Below are positions 37,051 through 45,233 of a DNA stretch of 64,000 bases, one piece after another. The translations under genes were made by a program, and so were the position numbers. How positions within the stretch are numbered: position 1 is the first letter of the stretch; each line of letters opens with the position of its first letter. Under the pieces are notes generated by a model. The model searched no databases and was not told where the DNA came from. It worked only from the letters and a program-made list of their open reading frames with translations. The stretch spans positions 210,358 to 274,357 of the forward strand of contig CAMCTC010000001.1 of the NCBI GenBank assembly GCA_945878355.1, given 5' to 3'. This stretch comes from Bordetella parapertussis. Its GTDB lineage: Bacteria; Pseudomonadota; Gammaproteobacteria; Burkholderiales; Burkholderiaceae_C.

Positions 37051-37096
37051 GGCTGTGGTGAGAGTTTGGGTTGAGAAAAGAGGTGAGGTCGATCGC

Positions 37097-37756
37097 CTAG
37101 GGTTTCCAGCCCAGGAAGTTGCGGTACAGGCGCAAGCCTTGGTCCGCGCTTTTCTCGGGATGGAACTGGGTGGCAAAAATGTTATCCCGCGCCACCGCGC
37201 AGGTAAAGCGTTCACCGTACTCGGTCAGGCCTGCACTGTGGCGTGGGTCCGACGGTGCGGTGTAGTAGCTGTGCACGAAATAGAAATAGCTGCCCTCAGG
37301 AACGCCTTCCCAGACCGGGTGTGGTGCGCCGCCCTGTGTTTGCGCGAACACCTGGTTCCAGCCCATCTGTGGCACCTTGTAGCGGCTGCCATCGGGCTGC
37401 AGTCGGCCGCTGAGCTGGAATCGTCGAACCTGGCCAGGGATCAAGCCCAGGCCCGGCGTGTCCTGCTCCTCGCTGTGGTCGAGCAGCATCTGCATGCCCA
37501 CGCAGATGCCCATCAGCGGCTTGCTGGCGGCTACTTCCAGCACGGCCTGTTGCAGGCCGGACTCGCGCAGTTCGCGCATGCAGTCGCGCATCGCGCCTTG
37601 GCCGGGCAGCACCACGCGCTCGGCCGCCATCACCTCTTCGGGCGCGCGGGTGACGATCACCCGATAGCCCGATTCGGCCGCCACATGCATCACCGCCTGC
37701 GATACCGAGCGCAGGTTGCCCATGCCGTAATCGACGATGGCGACAGTTCGGGTCAT
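37097..37756 (-). CDS. hisH: imidazole glycerol phosphate synthase, glutaminase subunit
   Basis: 219 residues from ATG 37756 (a GTG five codons earlier is possible). Class I glutamine amidotransferase giving ammonia to HisF. Starts [18 protein letters not shown]; nucleophile Cys in [13 protein letters not shown]; oxyanion region [12 protein letters not shown]; His-Glu in ATQFHPEKS. Confidence 0.97.
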   Translation of the reverse strand: MTRTVAIVDYGMGNLRSVSQAVMHVAAESGYRVIVTRAPEEVMAAERVVLPGQGAMRDCMRELRESGLQQAVLEVAASKPLMGICVGMQMLLDHSEEQDTPGLGLIPGQVRRFQLSGRLQPDGSRYKVPQMGWNQVFAQTQGGAPHPVWEGVPEGSYFYFVHSYYTAPSDPRHSAGLTEYGERFTCAVARDNIFATQFHPEKSADQGLRLYRNFLGWKP

Positions 37757-37859
37757 GGTCGATGCCCGCACGGCCGCCGTTGGCCGGAGGCCAGCGGCCT
37801 CAGCCCGAAGGGCCTCGCGCCCGCTCTGCGGGCAGCGAACAAATTGAGCTTGGAGGCCA
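37757..37859. other. hisB-hisH spacer with GC-rich hairpins
   Basis: 103 bases between two his genes of one operon, longer than the other spacers. It contains the hairpin CCCGC/GCGGG (TCT loop) around 37830 and repeated GGCC tracts, and looks like an intergenic REP-type insertion, but no second copy was seen in this window. Confidence 0.4.
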
Positions 37860-38474
37860 TCACAGGCTGCCTTTGGTGGACGGGATCACGCCGGCCGACC
37901 GAGGGTCTGGCGTCAGCGCCATGCGCAGCGCGCGGCCGAAGGCCTTGAACACGGTCTCGGCCTGGTGGTGGGCGTTGTCGCCCTTGAGGTTGTCGATGTG
38001 CAGCGTGCACAGCGCGTGGTTGACGAAGCCTTGGAAGAACTCGTAGGTGAGCTGGGTGTCGAATTCGCCGACCATGCCGGCCTTGAAGTCAATCGACTGG
38101 TGCAGACCGGGCCGGCCCGAGAAATCGACCACCACGCGCGACAGTGCCTCATCCAGCGGCACATAGCTGTGGCCGTAGCGGGTGATGCCGCGCTTGTCGC
38201 CCACGGCTTGGGCCACCGCCATGCCCAGCGTGATGCCGACGTCTTCGACGGTGTGGTGGCCGTCGATGTGCAGGTCGCCCTGGCATTCGATGTCCAGGTC
38301 GATCAAGCCGTGGCGCGCCACCTGGTCGAGCATGTGGTCGAAGAAGCCGATGCCGGTGGCGAATTTGCCCTCGCCGCTGCCGTCGAGGTTCAGGCGCACC
38401 CGGATACGGGTCTCCTTGGTGTCACGGCTGACATCGGCGATTCTGTGTTGTATGGGGTCGGCAATGCGGTCCAT
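37860..38474 (-). CDS. hisB: imidazoleglycerol-phosphate dehydratase
   Basis: 204 residues, the monofunctional form. It dehydrates IGP to imidazole-acetol phosphate. Metal-binding repeats: [49 protein letters not shown]. Ends in STKGSL as usual. It has no HisN phosphatase domain. Between hisC and hisH. Confidence 0.97.
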   Translation of the reverse strand: MDRIADPIQHRIADVSRDTKETRIRVRLNLDGSGEGKFATGIGFFDHMLDQVARHGLIDLDIECQGDLHIDGHHTVEDVGITLGMAVAQAVGDKRGITRYGHSYVPLDEALSRVVVDFSGRPGLHQSIDFKAGMVGEFDTQLTYEFFQGFVNHALCTLHIDNLKGDNAHHQAETVFKAFGRALRMALTPDPRSAGVIPSTKGSL

Positions 38475-38496
38475 GGCGGCTCTCGGTCAGTCGGGT

Positions 38497-39582
38497 TCAG
38501 AGGCTGGCGCGCAAGGCGGCCAGTGTCAAGCGATTTTCATCGGCGGTGCCGACCGTGATTCGCAGGCAATTGGCCAGCAACGGATGCAGTGCCGAGACGT
38601 TCTTGACCAGCACGCCGCGGGATTTCATACCGGCAAACGCAGACGCCGCATCGGGCACCCGCGCCAGGACCATGTTGGCCTGGCTGGGGTATGGGGTGAC
38701 GCCAGGCATGTTGCTCAATGTGTTGAACATGCTCTCGCGCTCGTCGCGTATCCATCCTGCTTGGCGCGCGTACTCATCGACATGCTCGAGCGCAAACAAG
38801 CCAGCCTCGGCGTTGAGCACGCTGATGTTGAAAGGCGGCCGCAGCTTGTCGACCTCGTTTATCAGCTCGCTGCGGCCCATCATGTAACCGATGCGAACGC
38901 CGGCCAGACCGAACTTGCTCATCGTTCGCATCACCAGCACATGGGGGTGTTGGCGCATCAAGTCCATGCTGTCGCGGTCGGCAAAAGGCTGGTAGGCCTC
39001 GTCCATCACCACCAGACCTTGATGCCGTCCCACCGCCTCGACCAAGCGCGCGATCACCGCCTCATCCCACAGATTGGCGGTCGGGTTGTTCGGGTAGGCC
39101 AGGTAGAGCAGCGCGGGCTTGTGCTCTTCGATGGCCGCCAGCATCGGCGCCTCGTCGAGCTCGAAGTCGGCCGCCAATGGCACGCCGACAAAACCCACCC
39201 CTTGCAGGCTTGCCGACAAGCCGTACATCACGAAGCTGGGCAGCGGCGACATGAACACCGCGCCCGGCACGGCACAAGCCAGGCTCAGCAAGCTGATCAA
39301 CTCGTCCGAGCCGTTGCCCAGCATCAGCGCGCAGCCCTCGGGCAGCCTCGCATGCGCCGCCAGTGCGGCCTTCAGGTCGTCACAACGCTCGGCCGGGTAA
39401 CGGTTGATCGCCACCCGGCCCAGCCTATCCCCGAGTTCGCGCTGCAGCGCTTCGGGCAGGCGGTATGGGTTTTCCATCGTGTCGACCTTGACCAACCCCG
39501 CACTGGGTTGGACCGCATAGCCGTGCAGCCCTTGGATGTCGGGGCGTATCACGCGTTGCATGCAGGCTTGGAGCGGATTCAT
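38497..39582 (-). CDS. hisC: histidinol-phosphate aminotransferase
   Basis: 361 residues, PLP fold type I. It transaminates imidazole-acetol phosphate with glutamate. PLP Lys in RTMSKFGLAGVRIGYM; other markers YPNNPTANLWDEA, VVMDEAYQPFA and MLGNGSDELISLL. The ATG at 39582 overlaps the stop of the PIN-toxin gene by 4 bases. No hisG or hisD precedes it here. First his gene of the cluster. Confidence 0.96.
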   Translation of the reverse strand: MNPLQACMQRVIRPDIQGLHGYAVQPSAGLVKVDTMENPYRLPEALQRELGDRLGRVAINRYPAERCDDLKAALAAHARLPEGCALMLGNGSDELISLLSLACAVPGAVFMSPLPSFVMYGLSASLQGVGFVGVPLAADFELDEAPMLAAIEEHKPALLYLAYPNNPTANLWDEAVIARLVEAVGRHQGLVVMDEAYQPFADRDSMDLMRQHPHVLVMRTMSKFGLAGVRIGYMMGRSELINEVDKLRPPFNISVLNAEAGLFALEHVDEYARQAGWIRDERESMFNTLSNMPGVTPYPSQANMVLARVPDAASAFAGMKSRGVLVKNVSALHPLLANCLRITVGTADENRLTLAALRASL

Positions 39583-40025
39583 GGTGTCGCGTCTAGCCTT
39601 TCGGGCCCGACCAGGAAAGGGTTGAGGATTCGCACGCCGTCGATCTGCAGGTCGTGTGGCAGGTCTTCGCTCAGCAGCCACTCGCATCCCTGCTGCTGAG
39701 CGGCCGCCAGCACCAGCGCGTCAGGATGGTCGAAGCCAAAGCGGCTTTCGATCGCCCAGGCGGTCTCTACCGTGGCGTGGTCTATCGGCCAGGGCTGCCA
39801 GCGCTGGTAGCGACGCACCTCGGCACGGGCGTCGCCGGCAGGCATCGCGGGCTGCAGTCCGCGCGTGGCATTGGTGTAGAACTCGCTGAGCACCTGGGTG
39901 CTCAAGCGGCCGCAGCGGCGTGTCCATAGCGCGTCCAGCCAGTCGACCGCGCGCTGTTGCTTGGCAGCGTTCGCGCTGTCCTCGCTGTAGAGCAGCACGT
40001 TGCTGTCGACGAAGACCAGGCTCAC
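39579..40025 (-). CDS. PIN-domain toxin (VapC-like)
   Basis: 148 residues. PIN nuclease acidic residues: Asp in FVDSNVLLYSED, Glu in LSEFYTNATRG, Asp in FGFDHPDALVLAAAQQQGC. ends ILNPF, typical of VapC. VapC toxins cleave tRNA or rRNA. 4-base overlaps on both sides: with the ribbon-helix-helix antitoxin (40022-40025) and with hisC (39579-39582), so hisC may be co-translated with the toxin. Confidence 0.88.
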   Translation of the reverse strand: MSLVFVDSNVLLYSEDSANAAKQQRAVDWLDALWTRRCGRLSTQVLSEFYTNATRGLQPAMPAGDARAEVRRYQRWQPWPIDHATVETAWAIESRFGFDHPDALVLAAAQQQGCEWLLSEDLPHDLQIDGVRILNPFLVGPERLDATP

Positions 40026-40252
40026 CCCGGCCTCCGGCTGCCGTCGCGTTTTGGGTAAGGCGCACCGTCAGAGCGGTAGACTCGCTGGCGGTTTCGCCAC
40101 TCGTTCATTGCTCGCTCATAGGCATCGTCGTGCCGCATCTTCTCTGCCAGCATCTGCCCCACGAGTCGAGACACGCTGGTGTTGCGCCGCGCAGCCTCCA
40201 TCCGGGCCCATTCGGCGACGCTGTCTTCCATCGTGACGGTGACGTTCTTCAT
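40022..40252 (-). CDS. ribbon-helix-helix antitoxin
   Basis: 76 residues from ATG 40252 (the longer frame begins at 40327 without homology). MKNVTVTMEDSVAEWARMEA is the CopG/Arc strand followed by the two helices (RRNTSVSRLVGQMLAEKM). The C-terminal part would cover the PIN toxin, whose gene overlaps it by 4 bases. Likely autoregulatory, so it may also set expression of hisC downstream. Confidence 0.82.
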   Translation of the reverse strand: MKNVTVTMEDSVAEWARMEAARRNTSVSRLVGQMLAEKMRHDDAYERAMNEWRNRQRVYRSDGAPYPKRDGSRRPG

Positions 40253-40435
40253 CCAGGGCCTCAAGATCAGCGGGTAGTTTACAACACAAACTTCGTGCGC
40301 CACGAACTTAGTGTGCTTATGATCCAATGTCCTGCGATGTACAGCCGGCGCTGCTATTTGATCACCGTCAGGTGCGGTTCAATGGCGGCCGGGTCGCTGA
40401 ACCGATGACCCCAGAACCTTGCCAGAACTCTTCAC

Positions 40436-40978
40436 ATGCGCCTAAACCACTTGATGACTTGCGTTGCGCTGATCGCGGCAGCGTCCTTGATGGGCTGCGG
40501 TTCGCCGCCGCCGGCGATGCCTTTGCCCACTGTCGCTGCGGTAGACCTCGACCGTTACCTCGGCGCCTGGTACGAGATTGCCCTCGTGCCGAACCGGTTT
40601 CAGGCCCAATGCGTCGCCGACACCCAGGCTCGTTACCGACTCGACGGGGCGGACATCGAGGTCTTCAACCGCTGCCGCCAGGCTGACGGCTCGGTGAGCG
40701 ATGCCACGGGCGTGGCCAAGGTCGTTCCCGGCAGCGGCAACGCCAAACTGCGGGTGAGTTTTTTTCGACCGTTCTATGGCGACTACTGGGTGCTCGCCTT
40801 GCCGGCCGATTACCGCTGGGTGTTGGTGGGCGAGCCAACCCGGCGCTATGGCTGGATCTTGTCTCGCACGCCACAGATGCTGCCGGCGGACCTGCAGGCG
40901 GCAATGGCTCAAGCTCAGGCGCTGGGCTACCAGCGCTCGGCTTTCAAGCTGACACCGCAGACGCAAGCCATGCCTTGA
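40436..40978 (+). CDS. blc: outer-membrane lipocalin (Blc-like)
   Basis: 180 residues. Lipoprotein signal with lipobox SLMGC (Cys about residue 21). Lipocalin first motif YLGAWYEIALVPNRFQ (GxW), third-strand YGDYWVLALPADYRWVLVG (two parts) and GWILSRTP. Bacterial lipocalins bind lysophospholipids or membrane-stress lipids in the envelope. Monocistronic, converging on the lipoprotein gene at 41000. Confidence 0.92.
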   Translation: MRLNHLMTCVALIAAASLMGCGSPPPAMPLPTVAAVDLDRYLGAWYEIALVPNRFQAQCVADTQARYRLDGADIEVFNRCRQADGSVSDATGVAKVVPGSGNAKLRVSFFRPFYGDYWVLALPADYRWVLVGEPTRRYGWILSRTPQMLPADLQAAMAQAQALGYQRSAFKLTPQTQAMP

Positions 40979-40999
40979 GTGGCGCTTGCGGACTCGCGC

Positions 41000-41542
41000 T
41001 CAGTTGCGCGTGCCTGGCACTGGCGTGGGCATTTGGTTGTTGTTCGGTACCACCTGCGGCATGACTTGCAGCGTGGCCGCAGGTGCGCGCGTCACACGCA
41101 CCTTGCCGCCGTTGGTCACGATGATCACCGGGTCGCCGGGCTGCAAGTTCTCGCCGGTCTTGGCCTGAACAATGGCGCGGCGCTCGCCGTTGCGCAGCTG
41201 GACCATGATTTCTTGCGACTCTTCACGCGTGGCGTTGCGCTCGATCGCGTTGCCCGCAAGAGCGCCCGCCACCGCACCCAGCACGCCGCCGACTGCCGAG
41301 TCGCGCCGGCCGCCGATCGATGAGCCGGCGATGGCACCGACCACGCCGCCGGCCGTCGCACCCATGCCGCTCTGGCTGCCATCGATGGTGACGGCGCGAA
41401 TGCTCAGCACGGTGGCATCGATCACGGTGGTCATGCGCTGTGCGTCGTGGCGGCTGACCACATCGGAGCGGCTGGTGGCGCAACCCGCCAGGGTGAAAGT
41501 CAGACCGGTGGCGATGGCCAGGGCAATTGAAGAACGAAGCAT
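41000..41542 (-). CDS. glycine-zipper 2TM lipoprotein (SlyB/Pcp-like)
   Basis: 180 residues from ATG 41542. Lipoprotein signal, lipobox LAGC (about residue 20). A glycine zipper spans about 60-100 (GATAGGVVGAIAGSSIGG and AVGGVLGAVAGALAGNA). The C-terminal domain is small and basic (ENLQPGDPVIIVTNGGKVRV). SlyB/Pcp proteins stabilise outer-membrane complexes. The open frame upstream of this ATG has no homology. 137 bases after the cytochrome gene. Confidence 0.88.
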   Translation of the reverse strand: MLRSSIALAIATGLTFTLAGCATSRSDVVSRHDAQRMTTVIDATVLSIRAVTIDGSQSGMGATAGGVVGAIAGSSIGGRRDSAVGGVLGAVAGALAGNAIERNATREESQEIMVQLRNGERRAIVQAKTGENLQPGDPVIIVTNGGKVRVTRAPAATLQVMPQVVPNNNQMPTPVPGTRN

Positions 41543-41679
41543 GGCATTTCCTTGAGTAGTTGCTGTTGACAACGGCAAATCCACTCCTGCCGTTGACCTG
41601 ACGGATTCGATCACGGGCCGGTTTGGTGGGTTCCCCATTGGCTGTGGGCTTGTTGTGAAGTTGCGTAAATGTCTGGCAT

Positions 41680-42957
41680 TCATCGGTTGAGCAGGACGTC
41701 GACCTCGGAAACCGGCGCCGCCTGGTGGCCCCAGGACGCGCGCAACCAAGTCGTCAGCGCCGCAAGGTCGGCGTGCGGGAGGTCGAAAGCTGGCATGCCG
41801 TATGGCCGCGGATTGCCGTCGGTGGCCGGTGGAAAGCCGCCAGCAGTGATGGCTTGCAGCAGGTTGCGCGGGTTGGCCATCGTCACGCTGCGGTTGCCTG
41901 CCAGTGCCGGGTATTGTCCCGGCGCGCCCTGGCCCTGGGCGCCGTGGCAATCGGCGCAATGGCTGGCGTAGAGGTCCTCGCCTCGCGTCATCGTGGCGGC
42001 CGGCGGACTGGCAGCGAGCTTCCGTGGTCGATGCTGTGCCGATGAAATCGACTGCAGGTACTCGGCCATGGCGCGCAGATCTGCGATGGACAGGTGCTGG
42101 GTGCTGCCGGCCACCACCTCGGCCATCGGTCCCATCACCGCGGCGCGTCGCGACACGCCGGTCTTCAGAAGCTGCACCAACTCGGCCTCCGACCCTTCGG
42201 TGACCCCGGCTTCGCCTGGATCGGCCAATGACGGCGCGTACCAGTTCTGTGCCGGCAGCTTGCTGCCGGCGTCGGCGTTGGCCAATCCCGCGCTGGCGCC
42301 CAGAAGATTGCGGTTGGCGTGGCAGGCGCTGCAGTGACCGAGGCCGTTGACCAGGTAAGCGCCACGGTTCCAGGTATTGCTCTGATCGGCGCGCGGCTCG
42401 AATTCGCTGGGGCTGAAGAACAGCGCTCGCCACAGCGCGAGTGCGGCCTGGCTGCTGTAAGGCCAGCGCAGCGCATGGCCGATCGGTGCCAGGGTCACTG
42501 CAGGCAGGCTGCGCAAGTAGGCCAGCAAGTCGTCGGTGTCGGCGCGGCTGACCAAGCTGTAGTTTGGGTACGGAAAAACCGGGTAGAGCAGGCGGCCGTC
42601 GCGTGACCGGCCATGGTGCATCGCGCGCCAGAATTCGTCAGCCGTCCAGCGGCCCAGGCCGGTCGATGGGTCAGGCGTGAGGTTGCCCGAGTAGACCGTG
42701 CCAAAAGGCGTTGCGATGCCTCGTCCACCGGCATAGGGCGCACCGCCACGCGAGGTGTGGCAGGCCGCGCAGTTGCCTGCGCGTGCCAGATAGGCGCCGC
42801 GCGAGATCTGTTCGGCGTTGGTGTTGGCGTTGGTGCTGCGGGTCTGCGGGTCGGGCCGCATGGCGACCTCGCCCTGCAGGTTGCGCCACGCCACCCAGGC
42901 TGCCAGGCCCGCGAGCAAGATCACCGTGGCCAAACCGGCCTTCAGGCGCCGATTCAT
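41680..42957 (-). CDS. membrane-anchored tri-heme cytochrome c (dehydrogenase subunit type)
   Basis: 425 residues from ATG 42957. An uncleaved N-terminal anchor (LKAGLATVILLAGLAAWVAW) precedes three c-type domains with CAACH, CSACH and CADCH heme sites and distal Met regions (GIATPFGTVYSGNLTPDP; MGPMAEVV; YGMPAFD). Same build as the cytochrome subunit of alcohol/gluconate dehydrogenases, which hands electrons from a periplasmic dehydrogenase to the chain; no such dehydrogenase is adjacent. Overlaps the upstream cytochrome gene by 4 bases. Confidence 0.9.
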   Translation of the reverse strand: MNRRLKAGLATVILLAGLAAWVAWRNLQGEVAMRPDPQTRSTNANTNAEQISRGAYLARAGNCAACHTSRGGAPYAGGRGIATPFGTVYSGNLTPDPSTGLGRWTADEFWRAMHHGRSRDGRLLYPVFPYPNYSLVSRADTDDLLAYLRSLPAVTLAPIGHALRWPYSSQAALALWRALFFSPSEFEPRADQSNTWNRGAYLVNGLGHCSACHANRNLLGASAGLANADAGSKLPAQNWYAPSLADPGEAGVTEGSEAELVQLLKTGVSRRAAVMGPMAEVVAGSTQHLSIADLRAMAEYLQSISSAQHRPRKLAASPPAATMTRGEDLYASHCADCHGAQGQGAPGQYPALAGNRSVTMANPRNLLQAITAGGFPPATDGNPRPYGMPAFDLPHADLAALTTWLRASWGHQAAPVSEVDVLLNR

Positions 42958-43682
42958 CGGCTGGGCTGGCTGACGCTGCCGCAGGCCAGCGGTGTTGGGC
43001 CGGGGTCTGGCTTGCCGGCCCGCAATCCCGGCGCGATGGGCTGCGCTGCTAGCCAACTGGCGACAGCGCTGGCGTCCTCGGCGCCCAGGCGGCGGCTGAT
43101 GTCGGCCATGCAGTCGGGTTCGATCGCATGGCGTTTGCCGGTCTGCCAGGCGCCGATCTGGCCGATCAGGTAGTCCCGTGGCAGGCCGAGCAATCCTGGC
43201 ACTGCAGGCAGCGTGCCTGCCAGCGCTGCGCCGTGGCAGGCTGTGCAGGCAGGCAGTCGGCGACTGGCGTCGCCGCGCCGAACCAGGGTTTCACCGCGCG
43301 CCATCACGTCGGCCGTCGCGCTGCCTGACGGCATCGCGGCTTGAGGCAGGTCGAGTGCGGCGAAGTAGGCCGCCATCTCGCGCAGGTAGTCGTCGCGCTG
43401 GTGGACCAGCAATCCGGCCATGGCGGCATTGCTGCGTCTGCCGTCGCGGAAATTGAGAAGTTGGTGGTACAGATAGTCTGCAGGTTTGCCGGCGATGCGC
43501 GGCAGGTAGCCTTCGCGGCTGGCGCGGCCCTCGGCGCCATGGCAGGCGGTGCAGGGCTGGAGCCGCTGGGCCAGGGTGTCGGGTGCCGTCGCCGCGCCGG
43601 GCAATGCGAAGGCGGTCCCGGCCAAGGCTTGAATCAACAGACAAGCCAGGCTGACCAGTGCCAAGCTGCGTCGCGAGTTCAA
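42954..43682 (-). CDS. di-heme cytochrome c4-like protein
   Basis: 242 residues with a signal peptide (about 1-26, ends AFA) and two heme sites, both CTACHG, each in a cytochrome c4-type half (GYLPRIAGKPADYLYHQL; VPGLLGLPRDYLIGQIGAW). A soluble periplasmic electron carrier. Overlaps by 4 bases both the HNH gene upstream (43679-43682) and the tri-heme gene downstream, so all three share a transcript. Confidence 0.9.
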   Translation of the reverse strand: MNSRRSLALVSLACLLIQALAGTAFALPGAATAPDTLAQRLQPCTACHGAEGRASREGYLPRIAGKPADYLYHQLLNFRDGRRSNAAMAGLLVHQRDDYLREMAAYFAALDLPQAAMPSGSATADVMARGETLVRRGDASRRLPACTACHGAALAGTLPAVPGLLGLPRDYLIGQIGAWQTGKRHAIEPDCMADISRRLGAEDASAVASWLAAQPIAPGLRAGKPDPGPTPLACGSVSQPSR

Positions 43683-44236
43683 TCGTGCAGCCGGCTGTAG
43701 CGTGGCACGCTGGCCAGCAAGAACTCCATCTGGTCGGCGACGATACGGCGGCCGCGCAGGATCATGTCCTCGTGCAGGCTGGGTGTGTAGGGCAGGTAGA
43801 GCAGGCTCATGTTCGATTCTTCAGGCAGTCGGTTGCCTTTGCGGCCGTTGCAGGCACGGCAGGCGGTGATGCAGTTCATCCAGCTGTCTCGCCCGCCTCG
43901 AGAGCTGGGGATGATGTGTTCGCGGGTCAGCAGGTCGAAAGCAAAGTGGCCGCCGCAGTAGGCGCAGACCTGCCGGTCGCGGGTGAAGAGCTTGGGGTTG
44001 GTCAAGGCCGGCGCCACCCGCCAGGCTCGGCTCGGGACAGTGCCGCGCACGGCGATGATGGGGTGCACCTCGATGCGCGACGGCAATCCGGTTCTGCGCT
44101 GGATGCCGCCGCGCAGAACCTGGCAGGGGCTGCCCACGGTCCAGGCCACACCGTCGCAAGCGTAAAGAATCGCCGCTTGTCGCGGTGCAATCCACGCTTG
44201 CGGGCGTCCGGACAGATCGAGCTGCAATACGTCCAC
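43679..44236 (-). CDS. HNH endonuclease
   Basis: 185 residues from GTG 44236, which has GGAGG 8 bases before it; the ORF is open further upstream without homology. HNH_5-type zinc motif: VCAYCGGHFAFDLLTREHII, PSSRGGRDSWMNCITACRAC and NGRKGNRLPEE, giving two CxxC pairs and the EHI...N...H-like core. Similar free-standing HNH proteins are common in Burkholderiales and often unassigned. Coupled to two cytochrome c genes. Confidence 0.85.
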   Translation of the reverse strand: MDVLQLDLSGRPQAWIAPRQAAILYACDGVAWTVGSPCQVLRGGIQRRTGLPSRIEVHPIIAVRGTVPSRAWRVAPALTNPKLFTRDRQVCAYCGGHFAFDLLTREHIIPSSRGGRDSWMNCITACRACNGRKGNRLPEESNMSLLYLPYTPSLHEDMILRGRRIVADQMEFLLASVPRYSRLHD

Positions 44237-44473
44237 GGAACGAAACCTCCATTCGGTTGCCCTGAGCGTACTGCATATTGTGTGACGAATTCGCCTCGAG
44301 CGCGGTTCGTTCGCAGTCGCAGCTTGGCTGCTTGCAGCTGTTGCGGCACTCTCTGGCCTGCGCTTCATGTCGATTTCGGCTTCGATTCGCCGGGCCAGGT
44401 TTCGCCAATAGTCTGCGACGCCTAAAAATATCCTGGCGTTGGTCCAGCACAACCCGCTGTTAGCCTGCAAAAT

Positions 44474-44490
44474 AGCACGATCGTTCGTTC
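44474..44490. promoter_or_regulatory. operator candidate of the TetR regulator
   Basis: Palindrome ACGATCGT (44477-44484) within AGCACGATCGTTCGTTC, 12 bases before the GTG start of the TetR gene. Several TetR-type fatty-acid regulators bind such CGAACG/ATCGTT-type palindromes. No second copy was seen. Confidence 0.4.
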
Positions 44491-44501
44491 CATTTTCCAC
44501 C

Positions 44502-45188
44502 GTGACCGCCACGCCACTGCCTGCATTGCCCAAGCTATCGCCAACACGTCCTGTCTCGCGGGTTCTGCACAAAGGCCAGCAGACCCGCGCGGTGATCCTG
44601 GATGCGGCGCTGGGTCTGGCCTCGCACATGGGATTGGAAGGCTTGTCGATCGGTGCGCTGGCCGATGTCACGCAGATGAGCAAGTCGGGCGTGTTTGCCC
44701 ATTTCGGCTCGCGCGAGGAGTTGCAGATCGCGGTGATCCGCGAATACCACGCACGCTTCGAGGAAGAGGTGTTTTTCCCTGCGGTCAGCGAGGCCCGTGG
44801 ACTGCCGCGGCTGCGAGCGCTGTTCGATCGCTGGGTGCGGCGGGTGTCGGTGGAACTGGACTCGGGCTGCATCTACATCAGCGGTGCTGTCGAGTTTGAC
44901 GACCGTCCCGGACCGGTGCGCGACGCATTGGCGTCCATGGTGCTGGCTTGGCAGTCAGCGCTGGAGCGCGCGATCAGCCTGTCGGTGGATGCCGGTCACC
45001 TGCGGCCTGACACCGATTCGCTGCAGATCTTGTTCGAACTCCACGGCCTGATCCTGGCCTTGCATCACGATGCTCGCTTTTTGCGCCAACCCGGCGCGAT
45101 CGATCGTGCCCGCCGTGGTTTCGACCGAATCCTGGACGCCTGCTTGGTGGTCGATCCAGCCACTGTCCCGCGCATCGCAGCGCGCTGA
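44502..45188 (+). CDS. TetR-family regulator of the fatty-acid cluster
   Basis: 228 residues from GTG 44502. N-terminal HTH: QQTRAVILDAALGLASHMGL, GLSIGALADVTQMSKSGVFA and HFGSREELQIAVIREY. The C-terminal ligand domain is of the YcdC/AcrR type (WVRRVSVELDSGCIYISGAV, DRPGPVRDALASM). Placed 45 bases before the acyl-CoA dehydrogenase gene in the same direction, so it probably represses the beta-oxidation genes and responds to acyl-CoA. Confidence 0.9.
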   Translation: MTATPLPALPKLSPTRPVSRVLHKGQQTRAVILDAALGLASHMGLEGLSIGALADVTQMSKSGVFAHFGSREELQIAVIREYHARFEEEVFFPAVSEARGLPRLRALFDRWVRRVSVELDSGCIYISGAVEFDDRPGPVRDALASMVLAWQSALERAISLSVDAGHLRPDTDSLQILFELHGLILALHHDARFLRQPGAIDRARRGFDRILDACLVVDPATVPRIAAR

Positions 45189-45233
45189 CCTTTCTTGCCG
45201 GCTGTGCCGGTTGTCCCTCCTGGAGCACTTCTC

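Noticed and set aside
41000-42433. 477-codon version of the glycine-zipper lipoprotein
   Set aside because: The added N-terminus is a shadow of the cytochrome gene; the lipoprotein signal begins at 41542.
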